Shown here: positions 48,408 through 59,992 of the stretch, one piece after another | How the letters are laid out: every line of letters starts with the position of its first letter | Position numbering within the stretch: position 1 is the stretch's first letter | Source: Drosophila persimilis | Lineage: Eukaryota; Arthropoda; Insecta; Diptera; Drosophilidae | Length of the DNA stretch: 64,000 bases | Reading direction: 5' to 3' | Assembly: GCF_003286085.1 (NCBI RefSeq) | Contig: NW_020825332.1 | Coordinates: forward strand, 1,173,001-1,237,000 | Translations under genes and position numbers: made by a program | Notes under the pieces: generated by a model | The model's database searches: none | Told to the model about the DNA's origin: nothing | Seen by the model: only the letters and a program-made list of their open reading frames with translations

Positions 48408-49944
48408 GACGATGCTGCCGCGTCCACTGCTTGCGGCGCTCCACCATCGAACACCTCAACACGCAACGCCAGACAGCAGCAGCAACATCAACAGCAGCAG
48501 CAACACCAGGAGCCTGGCTGGAGTACCGTAAGCAGAAGACGCAAATGAAGCCTTATCGGGAGGCTCTTAACCAAATCAAATCGGGTTAACCAAACCACGC
48601 AGCCCAAGACACACACCGCACACACACCCAATCCTCTTTTATCTATGAGCGCGCCATAGTTCTTGAATGTTTTGTTTGAAGCCAAAAAAAACCATACCAA
48701 TTGCCGCGTTTCGCACACACACACATGCACAGATACACGATGGCTTTAGATACTATTATTACAACTATTTGCATCCCCCCCTTTTTCTTTTATCCTGATA
48801 AATTAAATATTGTAATTTTTTTTAAATACAAATCACAATCACAGCCTCGGTCTCCCCTCGCAGAAGGCACAGAAACAACAGAGACAGAGAGAGTGACACG
48901 AAAGCGAAACGCAACAGACTAATTTGATATTATTTGATAAGGGCCAGGGCCAGCTAGGCCTGGTCGGCGCTCATGGTTTGAAAGGAAAGAGTTTTCATCC
49001 ATACACACTGACATAGGCATTGGCATTGGCCAAGGGAAAAGCCTTCCTTTCGGTTATTTCGGTTATACAAAAATTTAAGTTGTGGAATTAAATATCAAGA
49101 CATAAAAAGCATTGATAAAAACACACAAACTTCTTTCAATTCAATCGAAAATCGCCAAAAACTGAAACCATCTGAATTTGAAAATTTTTGCATTTGCATG
49201 ATCCAAAACCAGCTTGACTAATATCCATTATACATACATATATGTACCACTAAATGATATATGCAAATTCTTAGAGCTTAGTCGGACTTTCACTTCACCT
49301 AATTTTTGTGTAACGTAACTTATCGTATAAGGGTCTTCTGTGTATGCATCATACATACATATGTATACAAGAAACATATTCTTAATGTATTTAGGGTAAC
49401 ATTTTCTAGTCTACAAAATATTTAAATATTGTAAGCGATGGCATTTTCTTGTATATTCTCTAACTCGAACGAACACTGCTCCACTCCTCCTCTACTCCGG
49501 GCGGCAGCTTCAAATATTTTGCATACAATTTATGCTAACCCAAAATGAACACAGCGGAGAGGAGGTGAATATGGATATAGATATGGAGATATAAACAACT
49601 ATACTTATATACATGTGTATTTGCTATGAAAGTCTCTGTATAGGAGTCTCCAATTACTAGGAGATGATTCGTGTTTTGCCAGTGAATAACTCTTTAAATA
49701 TCATAATAAATGTTTTTTTAGCCATCTAAGCATTATTCGAAATGGTTATCTATGGCATTTTTGTACGCTTTAATTTCTTTGGAGAATTGTATTCGTATTA
49801 GTATTCGAAAACATGTGAAGGTAGATTGAAGGCAAAAATTCTTAGTAGATATTCTTTGATTTGTTCTTTGGTTAGTTAAATTGGTGTTGGTGTTAAATTC
49901 GGTTTCCGCAAAGCATTAAGTACTGCTGCTTGCTTGCCGTCTGC
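48408..49944. other. mbf1 3' UTR and intergenic DNA before nxf2
   Basis: CAG-rich just after the mbf1 stop (48470-48510), then AT-rich. No additional supported gene. The convergent ends of mbf1 (+) and nxf2 (-) face each other here. Confidence 0.5.
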
Positions 49945-52733
49945 CTAGACAAAGGCCAATTCGGGAATCTCTCTGTTGTTCTTCATTTCGAGAAACATTT
50001 TGCTGGCCCGTTCAAAGTCCCATTCGGCCGACTCCACGATCCTTGTGCACCAGGGAGGTGTTAGTCCGGTAAGCTGGAGGAAAAAAATGAGCTTGTGGCT
50101 CTTGGCATCAAGTGAATCCTTGGAGGCTGGCGCATTCAGACGATTCCTTCGCAGTGGGCAGACCTTGAACGCATCTTGTACCTGGTTCCTCGAGGGATTT
50201 ATGATGCTCAGGTGGTCATTAGAGATCTTTCAGCGGCAAGCCTTCTTTCCTAAGCCCTGGGAATGACAGATGGTGAATTAATCTATTTAAAGTAGTATCT
50301 CAAATGGTATCCTACCAGTCCCTCCTTATCAACCTTGAGTACAAAGTTCCTGGTAAAGGCCAAATAGAGCTCCGCCTGGTTATGTGTGCTCGGAGAGTCG
50401 TCGCGCATCAGACCAGTCAAATGAATAACTGCCAACTGGCCATTGTAGTGCATCACATCAGTCTGGAGGGATCGAAAGTCGTGGACGACACTCGGCAGCT
50501 CCATGAGCACGCGAATGATCTCCATCAAACCCACATGAAATTCGTTTGTGGCTTTGGTATAGTCCGACTACTTTCTGATGTCCCGCGAATGCTTGGTGTA
50601 CTTTGAGATGCGCTTAAAGAGCTGGGCGTTGATTGCGAGCGCCCCATCACATAGTTGCTGGTCATCGTGAATATGGAGTTTTCCGTGTAATATTTCATCA
50701 GGCGGTTGGCCCGCATGTCCGCCTGCTCGAACTCGTGCAGATAGTTGCTAAGAAATACGTCGCCCACCAGCTCGTTGGCCCCAATGTCGCACAGGAAGTT
50801 CTTCTGCGGCACCTGGCCCGGCTTGCTGCTCAGATCCACCCCATCCAGCGTCGTCAGTTGGGGGAAGATTTCCTTCACTGCCTGGATGTACTTTCGGCAC
50901 AGCGGATTGCCATGGAGTCGCAGGGACTTCAGCGGTAGCTCACCCAACGCCTTGATGTCCTCCAAATCGTTTATCCAATAATGGCCCAAATCTAACGCAC
51001 GAGGCTCCACATTCGCGACAGGACGCGCGCGGCGTCTATCCTGAGAATATTATTGTTGCACAGACGGATCTCCGAGCAGTTTGACATGTACTGACGCGAG
51101 ATAATTGTTAGAATATTGTTCAGAATCCTCGTCGAGCCCATGTGGACCCAAAGGCCCTTAAGGCCCTCGGTTGCCTGGAAGTCTGACATTTTGAGCAGCC
51201 GATTCTGGGCCACATAGCACTTCTGTATGCATTTGGTAATCCTCTCCTGGGGATCCACATTATGGAGCTTAAAGCGGCTGACATTCATGCGCATATAGAA
51301 CGGAATAGTACGAGGACCCATGCACACATCTGGATCTTCTACCTTTGGCACCGTTTCGTGGATTTGTATCTCCAGATTGCAACTGTGCACTAAATACGCA
51401 ATCTGTTCGAAGCAGTTGTGCACTAGAAAAATGTGCTCCTTTCCGTCAAACTAATAAAGGATTGAAATATCAGAGCAGATGAGGAAAATCCTTAAATGAG
51501 ATCTCACCTTGTAGTAGCAGGGATAGATCTCGCTCAGAAATTGGTTTGTCGTAATAAAGAATAATGTAAAGAGATTTGTTTCAGTTAACGCGTGCATAGG
51601 ATCGGGTACCTAAAGATCACAGATATGTTAAGTGGTAAAAGTACAGACGTGGGATTGAAATTACAAACCAAAAATGCATGCCAATCTTCGCTATGCTCAA
51701 AATCAGCCAGCTTCGATTTTTTTGTCCAGTCAATGCGTATGCCGTCGACTCCAAATCGATATCGTGCTTCAGGGGCGTATAGGTGCTGTGGAGCTTGCCG
51801 TGGGGAATGCCATCCACCATACTAAAGTTTCCCTGCAACGCCTTAATGCTGTTGGGATATTTGGAACTCATGGTGATGGGAACGTTGGCCAGCTTCAGTT
51901 CCTTCGCTCGAACACGCTTCAATTCACGCCACAGACGAACCGAAGAAGCAATCTGAAAATTACCTGTTGCTAGATTTGATGCCTTACTTTACACCTCACA
52001 CATACCTTGTTTTCACTGAGATCCACGAGTCCATATTCGACATCGCCAAATAGCTTGAGCGGATCCACGCTTTTCATGTGATTGTTCGCGAAAATGAACC
52101 CATTCACCGCGCTAAATGTCTCATCGTTGTGATAGATGCTGCTGCAGACATGCTTCAAGGTGGCCACATTTGCCAGACTAACCACACTATTCTTGAAACA
52201 GGGATTCGCCCCGAAATTGCTCAGATTCAACACGCCACGCACGCCGCTATGCACTTCCAGTGCATAGTGGCGCCGGAGGAAATACTTAAGCAGAGCTTCT
52301 GGGCAAACAGCTTATCGATCGCCGGCTTGCAGGCACGCGCAAGAAATTTACGACGCGAGGTCCACACTGAAAATGTAAAAGTTTACAATGGAAGGATGGC
52401 AAAGGTTTTTCATGGAGAGCCAACATCATAGGCCACCGGATAGAACTCCTCGCCGTCAATCACATCAAAGATGGCTTCCAGTATCACTTGTTTTGGATTC
52501 TCCAAATACTCGAGCTGTCCCAAATGATGTATGAAAAACTCATTCCAGCTCAAGCCCGGCACCCGATCACCATAACTAGAGCCGTTGCTAAATATCCTGG
52601 GGTCGGGATAATCCCCCTGGATCGGCAGGGATCCATCCGAAAAGTTTAACACGTATCTGTGGCCTTTTGTCATGTCATGAATTAGTTACGATGTTTTAGT
52701 TAAATTCCTCAATATCTTACTCCGGTGGTCCAT
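49945..52733 (-). pseudogene. nxf2: Nuclear RNA export factor 2-like gene, reading frame broken
   Basis: Nxf2 is the NXF-family protein that works with Panoramix and piRNA-guided Piwi in co-transcriptional transposon silencing in D. melanogaster. The family order is visible on the minus strand: N-terminal part from 52733 or 52673; RNP-like region (WLILSIAKIG...FLVHNCFEQIAYL) over exons near 51952-51665, 51609-51508 and from 51450; leucine-rich repeats (NCSEIRLCNNNILRIDAARV, LKSLRLHGNPLC); NTF2-like region (LMKYYTENSIFTMTSNY, VLMELPSVVHDF, AFTRNFVL); and a C-terminal UBA-like end (LTGLTPPWCTRIVESAEWDF) stopping at 49945. Introns at 52005-51953, 51664-51610 and 51507-51451 are clean. Elsewhere the frame breaks: one base seems missing near 52286 (FAQ/EALLKYF), 50999 (WSL/RALDLG) and 50657 (TSNY/DGALAI). 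A TAG lies at about 50567 (RDIRK/SDYTK), and the obvious CAG acceptor before the UBA exon leads to stops in all frames. Neighbouring genes have no such lesions. It is either a pseudogene or an assembly with local errors. Confidence 0.7.
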
Positions 52734-52829
52734 CTTTTAGCGCTGAAACTGGGGCAGTGCGGTGAATTTTCAATACGATTGGTGGGGTGGGGAACATGAA
52801 ACTTAAAACAATAATTCTCTTTTTAGAAT

Positions 52830-52836
52830 CTTTATT
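52830..52836 (-). terminator. Poly(A) signal of Smn
   Basis: AATAAA on the minus strand about 50 bp after the Smn stop, leaving only about 100 bp before the nxf2 start codon. Confidence 0.55.
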
Positions 52837-52886
52837 TTATGTTGGCTTCTTAATGGTTACAAGTCTTACAATTTCCAAGCTTCAAA

Positions 52887-53564
52887 TTACTTCTTGGGAG
52901 TCTTTTTCTTCTCAACTTGGCGTGGAATGGCCTTCTTTCCTTGAAAATAGCCTGTATAGTAACCAGACATGTACCAGGCAGTCAGCATGGACATAAGGTC
53001 CTGCTCCTCGCCCGGGTTACCATAAGGAGGGATAATGGGGGGGATCAATGGCATAGTTGGCATGCACGGTCCACCAGAAAGAACTGCGCTGGCAGCAGGT
53101 TTGGTCTTGACTGAAGATTTCTTTGAGGCAGACTTGCCGCGAGCTTTTTCCTGATGCGCTGTCTCGATCTCGAATTGATATGCCATTAACGACTGCTGGC
53201 GACGGGCGTCCTTGCCCCAAGATGGCAGCAGTTCGGCGACCAATATCTCTTGCTCGTTTTCATAGCCCAGGTAACGGATCACGCAAGTACCTGCTTCCTC
53301 GTTGATGAACACCACGGTTCCCTCATAGTCAACGCCATCAGTGAATGTGGCCCGGGCGAAGTCGCCCACCTTGAACAATACGGGCTCGGGGCTGGTAGCG
53401 TCGGTTGCAGTGTTAACTTCATCCATCTTGTTCTCCTCCTCACGCGTATTGGTCGAGTCTGCCAAACGGCGAGCCAAGGCCTCGCGGGCCAAATTCACGG
53501 ATTCATCGTAGACTTTTATCAACAGAGAATCGTCCCAGGCAGCGCTATTGGTTTCGTCACACAT
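52887..53564 (-). CDS. Smn: Survival motor neuron protein
   Basis: A single-exon gene encoding 225 aa, close to the D. melanogaster length. SMN is the core of the complex that loads Sm rings on spliceosomal snRNAs in the cytoplasm and concentrates in nuclear bodies. The N-terminal Gemin2-binding helix is present (AAWDDSLLIKVYDESVNLAR), followed by an acidic linker. The Tudor domain covers about residues 65-120 (GDFARATFTDGVDYEGTVV, CVIRYLGYENEQEILVAELL) and contains the aromatic residues that bind symmetric dimethylarginine. A Lys/Ser-rich linker and a Pro-rich stretch (PTMPLIPPIIPP) lead to the C-terminal YG-box (MLTAWYMSGYYTGYFQG) that drives oligomerisation. The gene lies head-to-tail behind nxf2 and divergent from Rpn12. 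The ATG at 53564 is the first and gives the expected start MCDETN. Confidence 0.97.
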   Translation of the reverse strand: MCDETNSAAWDDSLLIKVYDESVNLAREALARRLADSTNTREEENKMDEVNTATDATSPEPVLFKVGDFARATFTDGVDYEGTVVFINEEAGTCVIRYLGYENEQEILVAELLPSWGKDARRQQSLMAYQFEIETAHQEKARGKSASKKSSVKTKPAASAVLSGGPCMPTMPLIPPIIPPYGNPGEEQDLMSMLTAWYMSGYYTGYFQGKKAIPRQVEKKKTPKK

Positions 53565-54112
53565 CTTGCTTTATTTTGTTTTTTTAAGCAAATAAATGAT
53601 AATTTCGGAGTGCTGGAAAACACTGGAAAACACTGCTGCCAGTGTGTAGAGCTGGAGAAACATCGATATTTTTCATATCGTTGGATTTACACTAGAAGCT
53701 ATTGACACTATTATTAATATGTTTGATCTAATGATACAATTACTTAAGGATTTAGCATGAAGGATTTACTTGACACAACAGGCAGAACAGGGGAAAAATA
53801 TTGGGAAAATTAAACAAACTAGACCCCTAAACATATCCTTTGTAAAAAGTTTGTAAAGTTTTGCCCAAAACTCAAAAAGTCAATAACAATAATATATTTC
53901 ATATTTTAGTGTTTACAAAATTTTAATTTATAAAATATATAAATTTATGGAATATATAAAAACAACGATGTTTCGATATCTTATCGATGTTTTGCTCTCA
54001 ATGTCCGCAAACACCGATGCTCTTGAGCTCTAAGAGCCATCTCTCATCACTAAAGTTGCACCAAAAACGAAACTCATTGTCCGTTTGCAAACATAAAAAG
54101 TAATAATTAACA
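53565..54112. promoter_or_regulatory. Divergent promoter region Smn / Rpn12
   Basis: The 548 bp between the two start codons contain DRE-like sequences: CATCGATA near 53670 and TATCGATG near 53982. There is no TATA box at a suitable distance, as expected for two housekeeping genes. The regulatory role is inferred. Confidence 0.5.
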
Positions 54113-54907
54113 ATGGCTTCAGTGGAAACGCTATACAAGGAACTGACCGCCGAGTGGGCAAAGCGTCCGCCCAACACCAAGAAATGTGGCCTTCTGCTGG
54201 ACCAACTAAAAGTCGCCCTAGTCAAAATGGTCTTTCTACCGACAGACGGCAGCGAGGCCCAGAACTCGAAAAAGCAACTGCTTCTGGCTCGCTGCGTGCT
54301 TGAAATCGCTGTGGAGCACAGTGTGTTGAGTAAGGATCTACAGGCCTTTGAGCGCTATATGTCGCAGCTGAAGTGCTACTACTACGACTATGCCAAGATC
54401 ATTGGCGAATCGGACAACAAGTACAAACTGTTGGGGCTCAACTTGCTGTACCTGCTTTCCGGCAATCGAGTCTCCGATTTCCACACCGAGCTCGAGCTGC
54501 TGTCAGTGGACATCATTCAGCACAATCAGTACATTCGTCCCATCTTGGCCCTCGAGCAGTACATTATGGAGGGCAGGTACAATAAGATTTTCCAGGCCAA
54601 GTCTTCAATGCCTGCTGAAGTCTACAATTACTTTATGGACCTGCTAGTGGAGACAGTGCGCGACGAGATTGGTGCGTGCATTGAAAAGTCCTACGAGAAA
54701 ATCTCCGCCAAGGACGCAGCCAAACGTCTCAATCTGCGTGTCCCGGATGAGATCAAGGTGTTTGGCGAAAAACGCCAGTGGAAGCTGGAGGACAATGGCA
54801 ACTATAGTTTCACGGACCGTAGCATAAAGCCAAAGGAGGCCCTGCCCTCCGAAGAGCTGGCCGAGCAGGTGCTCAGCTATGCCCGTGATCTGGAGATGAT
54901 AGTTTAA
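54113..54907 (+). CDS. Rpn12: 26S proteasome regulatory subunit Rpn12 (S14)
   Basis: An intronless frame of 264 aa, the normal size for the Drosophila subunit. Rpn12 is a lid component of the 19S regulatory particle and is the last subunit to join the lid. The N-terminal helical-repeat part (MASVETLYKELTAEW) leads to CYYYDYAKIIGESDNKYKLL and LNLLYLLSGNRVSDFHTELE. The C-terminal PCI winged-helix region includes IEKSYEKISAKDAAKRLNL and a final helix, LAEQVLSYARDLEMIV. The ATG at 54113 has a good AACAATGG context. A poly(A) signal lies at 54942-54947. UQCR-C2 follows on the same strand after about 240 bp as a separate unit with its own leader. Confidence 0.97.
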   Translation: MASVETLYKELTAEWAKRPPNTKKCGLLLDQLKVALVKMVFLPTDGSEAQNSKKQLLLARCVLEIAVEHSVLSKDLQAFERYMSQLKCYYYDYAKIIGESDNKYKLLGLNLLYLLSGNRVSDFHTELELLSVDIIQHNQYIRPILALEQYIMEGRYNKIFQAKSSMPAEVYNYFMDLLVETVRDEIGACIEKSYEKISAKDAAKRLNLRVPDEIKVFGEKRQWKLEDNGNYSFTDRSIKPKEALPSEELAEQVLSYARDLEMIV

Positions 54908-54941
54908 ACCTTAAGTTTGTAATATTTTTTTAATATGCATA

Positions 54942-54947
54942 AATAAA
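54942..54947 (+). terminator. Poly(A) signal of Rpn12
   Basis: AATAAA 35 bp after the Rpn12 stop codon. Confidence 0.65.
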
Positions 54948-55145
54948 GTATCATTTAATCTCCTATGCTTGGCTCAGTTCCGAAATGAACCAGTTCGATT
55001 GTTTTGATAGTCGATAGGGCGACTGGCGAACTAGATCTTCACAGCGGAGCGAACGATAGCGGAGTAAAAATTTTCGCTCTGCGATTTTTTTTTAACAAAA
55101 ACTGCTTTAAAATCAGACGAAAAAGTTAGTAATATAATTAACGCA

Positions 55146-56730
55146 ATGGCCTGCAACGCAAATAAGACGCATCTCTTGCGCGCTATCGCTGTAAGTTTCA
55201 ACTTAACCAATAAAATTACAGCCAAATAATTTCCACTGGGGAGACTCGTGTTACGTAAAAGCTTTTCTGTTTAAACAATTATGAAAGGACTAATGAAAAT
55301 GTTACCCTGTCTTTCCTCAGAAACGGGGCTATGCCACCTGCCCACGCCCCGTTGGCGACATCTCCGCCGTCAGTGTGAATGTTCTCGAGAACAAATTGGT
55401 TGTGGCCACAGCTGATGCCACCGTTCCCGTCTCGCGAGTGTCGATCGTCTTGGGGTGAGTGGCGGCACAGTCTGCCTGCCGGCCCTGCCCAGTGTTATTG
55501 CATCACCTCTGGTTTCTTGCAGAGCTGGTTCCCGTAACGAGGCCTACGATACCCTGGGAGCTTCCCATCTGCTCCGCTTGGCCGGAGGATTGAGCACCCA
55601 GAACTCGTCTGCTTTCGCCATTGCCCGCAACATTCAGCAGGTCGGCGGCACCTTGACCACCTGGGGCGATCGCGAGGTTGTCGGCTACACCGTGGAGACC
55701 ACAGCCGACAATGTGGAGACCGGTCTGCGCTACCTGCAGGATCTGCTGCAGCCAGCCTTCAAGCCATGGGAGTTGAAGGATAATGCGAAGACTCTGCACA
55801 ACCAACTGGATGGTGTCACCCGAGAGGTAAGCCATTTCTTCACTCGTGCTCCTATCCTGTATTCTTAAAATCTTTCTTGTTGTGCAGCAACGTGCCATTG
55901 AGCTGGTCCACAAGGCTGCCTTCCGTACCGGCCTGGGCAACTCCATCTACATCCCCAGGTTCCAGCTGGGCAATCTTTCCACAGAAAGCCTGCTGCACTA
56001 CGTGGCCAACACCTTTTCGGCCAGTCGCGCTGCCGTTGTTGGCGTGGGTATTGACAACAACACTCTGTCGGGCTTCGCCCAGACCCTGGAATTCCCAAGC
56101 GGCGGTGGAAAGACTGCATCGGCGAACTACTTTGGTGGCGATGCCCGCAAGGACACCACCGGACAACGTGCCACTGTCGCCGTTGCTGGTCTGGGAGGTT
56201 CTATTGCCAACCCAAAGGAGGCCCTTGCCTTTGCCGTGCTGGAGCAAGCTGTAGGCGCTGGTGCGGCCACCAAGCGTGGAAACTCTTCAGGACTGTTCGG
56301 CGAGGCTGCCAACTCTGCTGGCGGCTCGAGGCCCAGCTCTGTTAGGGCTCTGAATACCAGCTATTCGGATGCCGGACTCTTTGGCTTCGTTGTGTCCAGC
56401 GAGGCAAAGGACATTGGCAAGACCGTCGAGTTCCTGGTTCGCGGTTTGAAGTCTGGTTCGGTTTCGGAAAAGGATGTGGCCCGTGGCAAGGCCTTGCTGA
56501 AGGCCCGCATCATCTCGAAGTATTCCTCCGATGGTGGTCTGATCAAGGAGATCGGCCGCCAAGCGGCGCTCAGCAGAAACGTCTTGGAGGCTGACACTTT
56601 GATTGCTGCCATTGATGGCATTACCCAGCAGCAAGTCCAGGAGGCTGCCAAGAAGGTGGCCGGCTCGAAGCTATCGGTCGGTGCCATTGGCAACCTGGAG
56701 AACGTGCCCTACGCTTCTGATTTGGCTTAA
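55146..56730 (+). CDS. UQCR-C2: Cytochrome b-c1 complex core protein 2, mitochondrial
   Basis: Four coding exons (55146-55190, 55321-55454, 55523-55826, 55888-56730) give 441 aa, the family length. Core protein 2 is a structural subunit of respiratory complex III on the matrix side. It has the M16 metallopeptidase fold without the active zinc site. The N-terminus is a mitochondrial presequence (MACNANKTHLLRAIAKRGYA). M16-type sequence follows: VSRVSIVLGAGSRNEAYDTLG, GGLSTQNSSAFAIARNIQ (where active members have the HxxEH motif), and the Gly-rich hinge region (ATKRGNSSGLFGEAANSAGG). It ends LENVPYASDLA. All donors are GTAAGT/GTGAGT-like and keep the frame. A poly(A) signal lies at 56772-56777. 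Syx8 converges on its 3' end about 230 bp away. No anomalies. Confidence 0.97.
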
Positions 56731-56771
56731 GTAGAAAAACTCCCCTGTTATCCGTAAATGTAACGACTAAA

Positions 56772-56777
56772 AATAAA
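56772..56777 (+). terminator. Poly(A) signal of UQCR-C2
   Basis: AATAAA 42 bp after the stop codon. Confidence 0.65.
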
Positions 56778-56963
56778 CTTGTTGGAATTAACGATCCGCG
56801 ACAAATGAAATCTTTCTCTTATAGGTAGTAGTTTAATGTTCGTATAAATACTCGTACTGGAACCATTTGCACACTAAAGGGATCGTCGGAAACATTGATA
56901 TAGGTGTACAAAAAATTCGACATAATATAACATAGAATACGTTTAACAATGGGAATTGGGTAA

Positions 56964-57707
56964 CTACACAAACACCACCACCAGAATGGCCACAAACAGA
57001 GCAATGATGACCAGCCAGTAGCCCCAAGTGCTGTCCCGTCGATTCACTTGCCCAATGCTGTGCGTCTCCCGGTGCACTCCCGTCTCCACACGATCCATTG
57101 CATTGGCCAGGTTATCGAGAATATCTGGAAACAGTCACAGCTGAGCATTGAATAGGAACTGCAACTTTTACTCACTATTCTGATCTTCCACTTCGTTGCC
57201 CAGCTGGGTGGCCAGACTGCGTTGTCGGGAAATAGTGGCCGAGAGCGCTTCGAGGCCACGATTCTGATCTTCCAGCATTTCGGCCTGCCTCAGCTTTAGC
57301 GTCTCTACATCAATGGGTGTTTCTCGGGGGGCGGGCGGCCTGACCTGCTCCTGCCAGGCGGAGCCTGAAAACGCGGCCAGCACATTGGAGCGCGTGCTGT
57401 TCGTAAACTTCTGATTAATCTCGCGCAGCTGCGAGGTTAGCTTATCCCAATCTATACGCCGCTGCTGCAGCTCCTCCTGAGGGCTAGTCTCCCATGTGAT
57501 GGCATTGTCTAGTACTACCTTGAGATGTTTCACATCTTTACCCAACTGCTCCAGTCCCGTTTTTATGCTATCTGTGAGTTGGATGTACTCCTTCTCCTTG
57601 GGCTGCCCCAGCTGCTGGCGTTGATGCAGTTGCACTAGCAACTGGTGGCGCAGTCTTTCGCAGCCCTCGTACTCGATGTCCCATGAGTCATGATCTACCA
57701 GGGCCAT
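56964..57707 (-). CDS. Syx8: Syntaxin 8, endosomal Qc-SNARE
   Basis: Two coding exons, 57707-57176 and 57124-56964, encode 230 aa. Syntaxin 8 is a Qc-SNARE for fusion of early and late endosomes. It has an N-terminal helical region (MALVDHDSWDIEYEGCERLR, KTGLEQLGKDVKHLKVVLDN) and a linker. The SNARE motif from about residue 140 (QAEMLEDQNRGLEALSATIS) continues across the intron (VEDQN|ILDNLANAMDRV), with the zero-layer Gln just before the splice junction. A short basic spacer precedes a C-terminal membrane anchor (WGYWLVIIALFVAILVVVFV). The intron is 51 bp with a GTGAGT donor. The gene is divergent from l(3)73Ah and convergent with UQCR-C2. Identification rests on the SNARE/anchor layout, length and neighbourhood. 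Confidence 0.95.
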
Positions 57708-59585
<1,878 letters not shown>

Positions 59586-59925
59586 CAACTGCGAGGGATG
59601 CTGTTTTTAGTATAAATGCTACACAAATGATCTATTTTTATAATTTATTGACAAAGCGTAAATATCGTAATTAGGAGAGTCCCCCCGCCCCCAACAATAG
59701 TGTTAGTCCCCTCCTCCCTCTATGTATGTATATGTAAATCTGCATGTATAAAGTCGTAGTCTAATAGTTATTCCCCTCTCCTGCCCCTCCTAGGCGTAAG
59801 TACTTTTTTAACTTTGTCCTTTATCGTGTGTCCCCTATTGTGTCGTCCCTGATTTAATCAATTTTCTCTATATTTGCAATATTTTCATGTTCTCCTCTTT
59901 TTAGTTTCAAATATACACAAATATA

Positions 59926-59931
59926 TTTATT
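59926..59931 (-). terminator. Candidate poly(A) signal of tra
   Basis: AATAAA on the minus strand about 62 bp after the tra stop codon. Confidence 0.5.
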
Positions 59932-59961
59932 ATTTTAATGTACAAACCACACACGATTGTA

Positions 59962-59967
59962 AATAAA
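59962..59967 (+). terminator. Poly(A) signal of l(3)73Ah
   Basis: AATAAA on the plus strand, beyond the candidate tra poly(A) signal read on the other strand. Transcripts using both signals would overlap by several tens of bases. Confidence 0.5.
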
Positions 59968-59992
59968 CTTGTAATTATGTCGAAATGTGTCT

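Noticed and set aside
50525-50656. Ser/Thr-rich continuation of the nxf2 frame (RSQSTPSSLSASQSTPS)
   Set aside because: The alternative frame gives an NTF2-like sequence aligning with NXF proteins, so the Ser/Thr-rich reading is taken as out of frame.
51610-51668. Apparent frameshift in nxf2 between the RNP-like exon and the next exon
   Set aside because: Moving the donor to TTT|GTAATT (51664) restores the frame, so this junction is not counted as a lesion.
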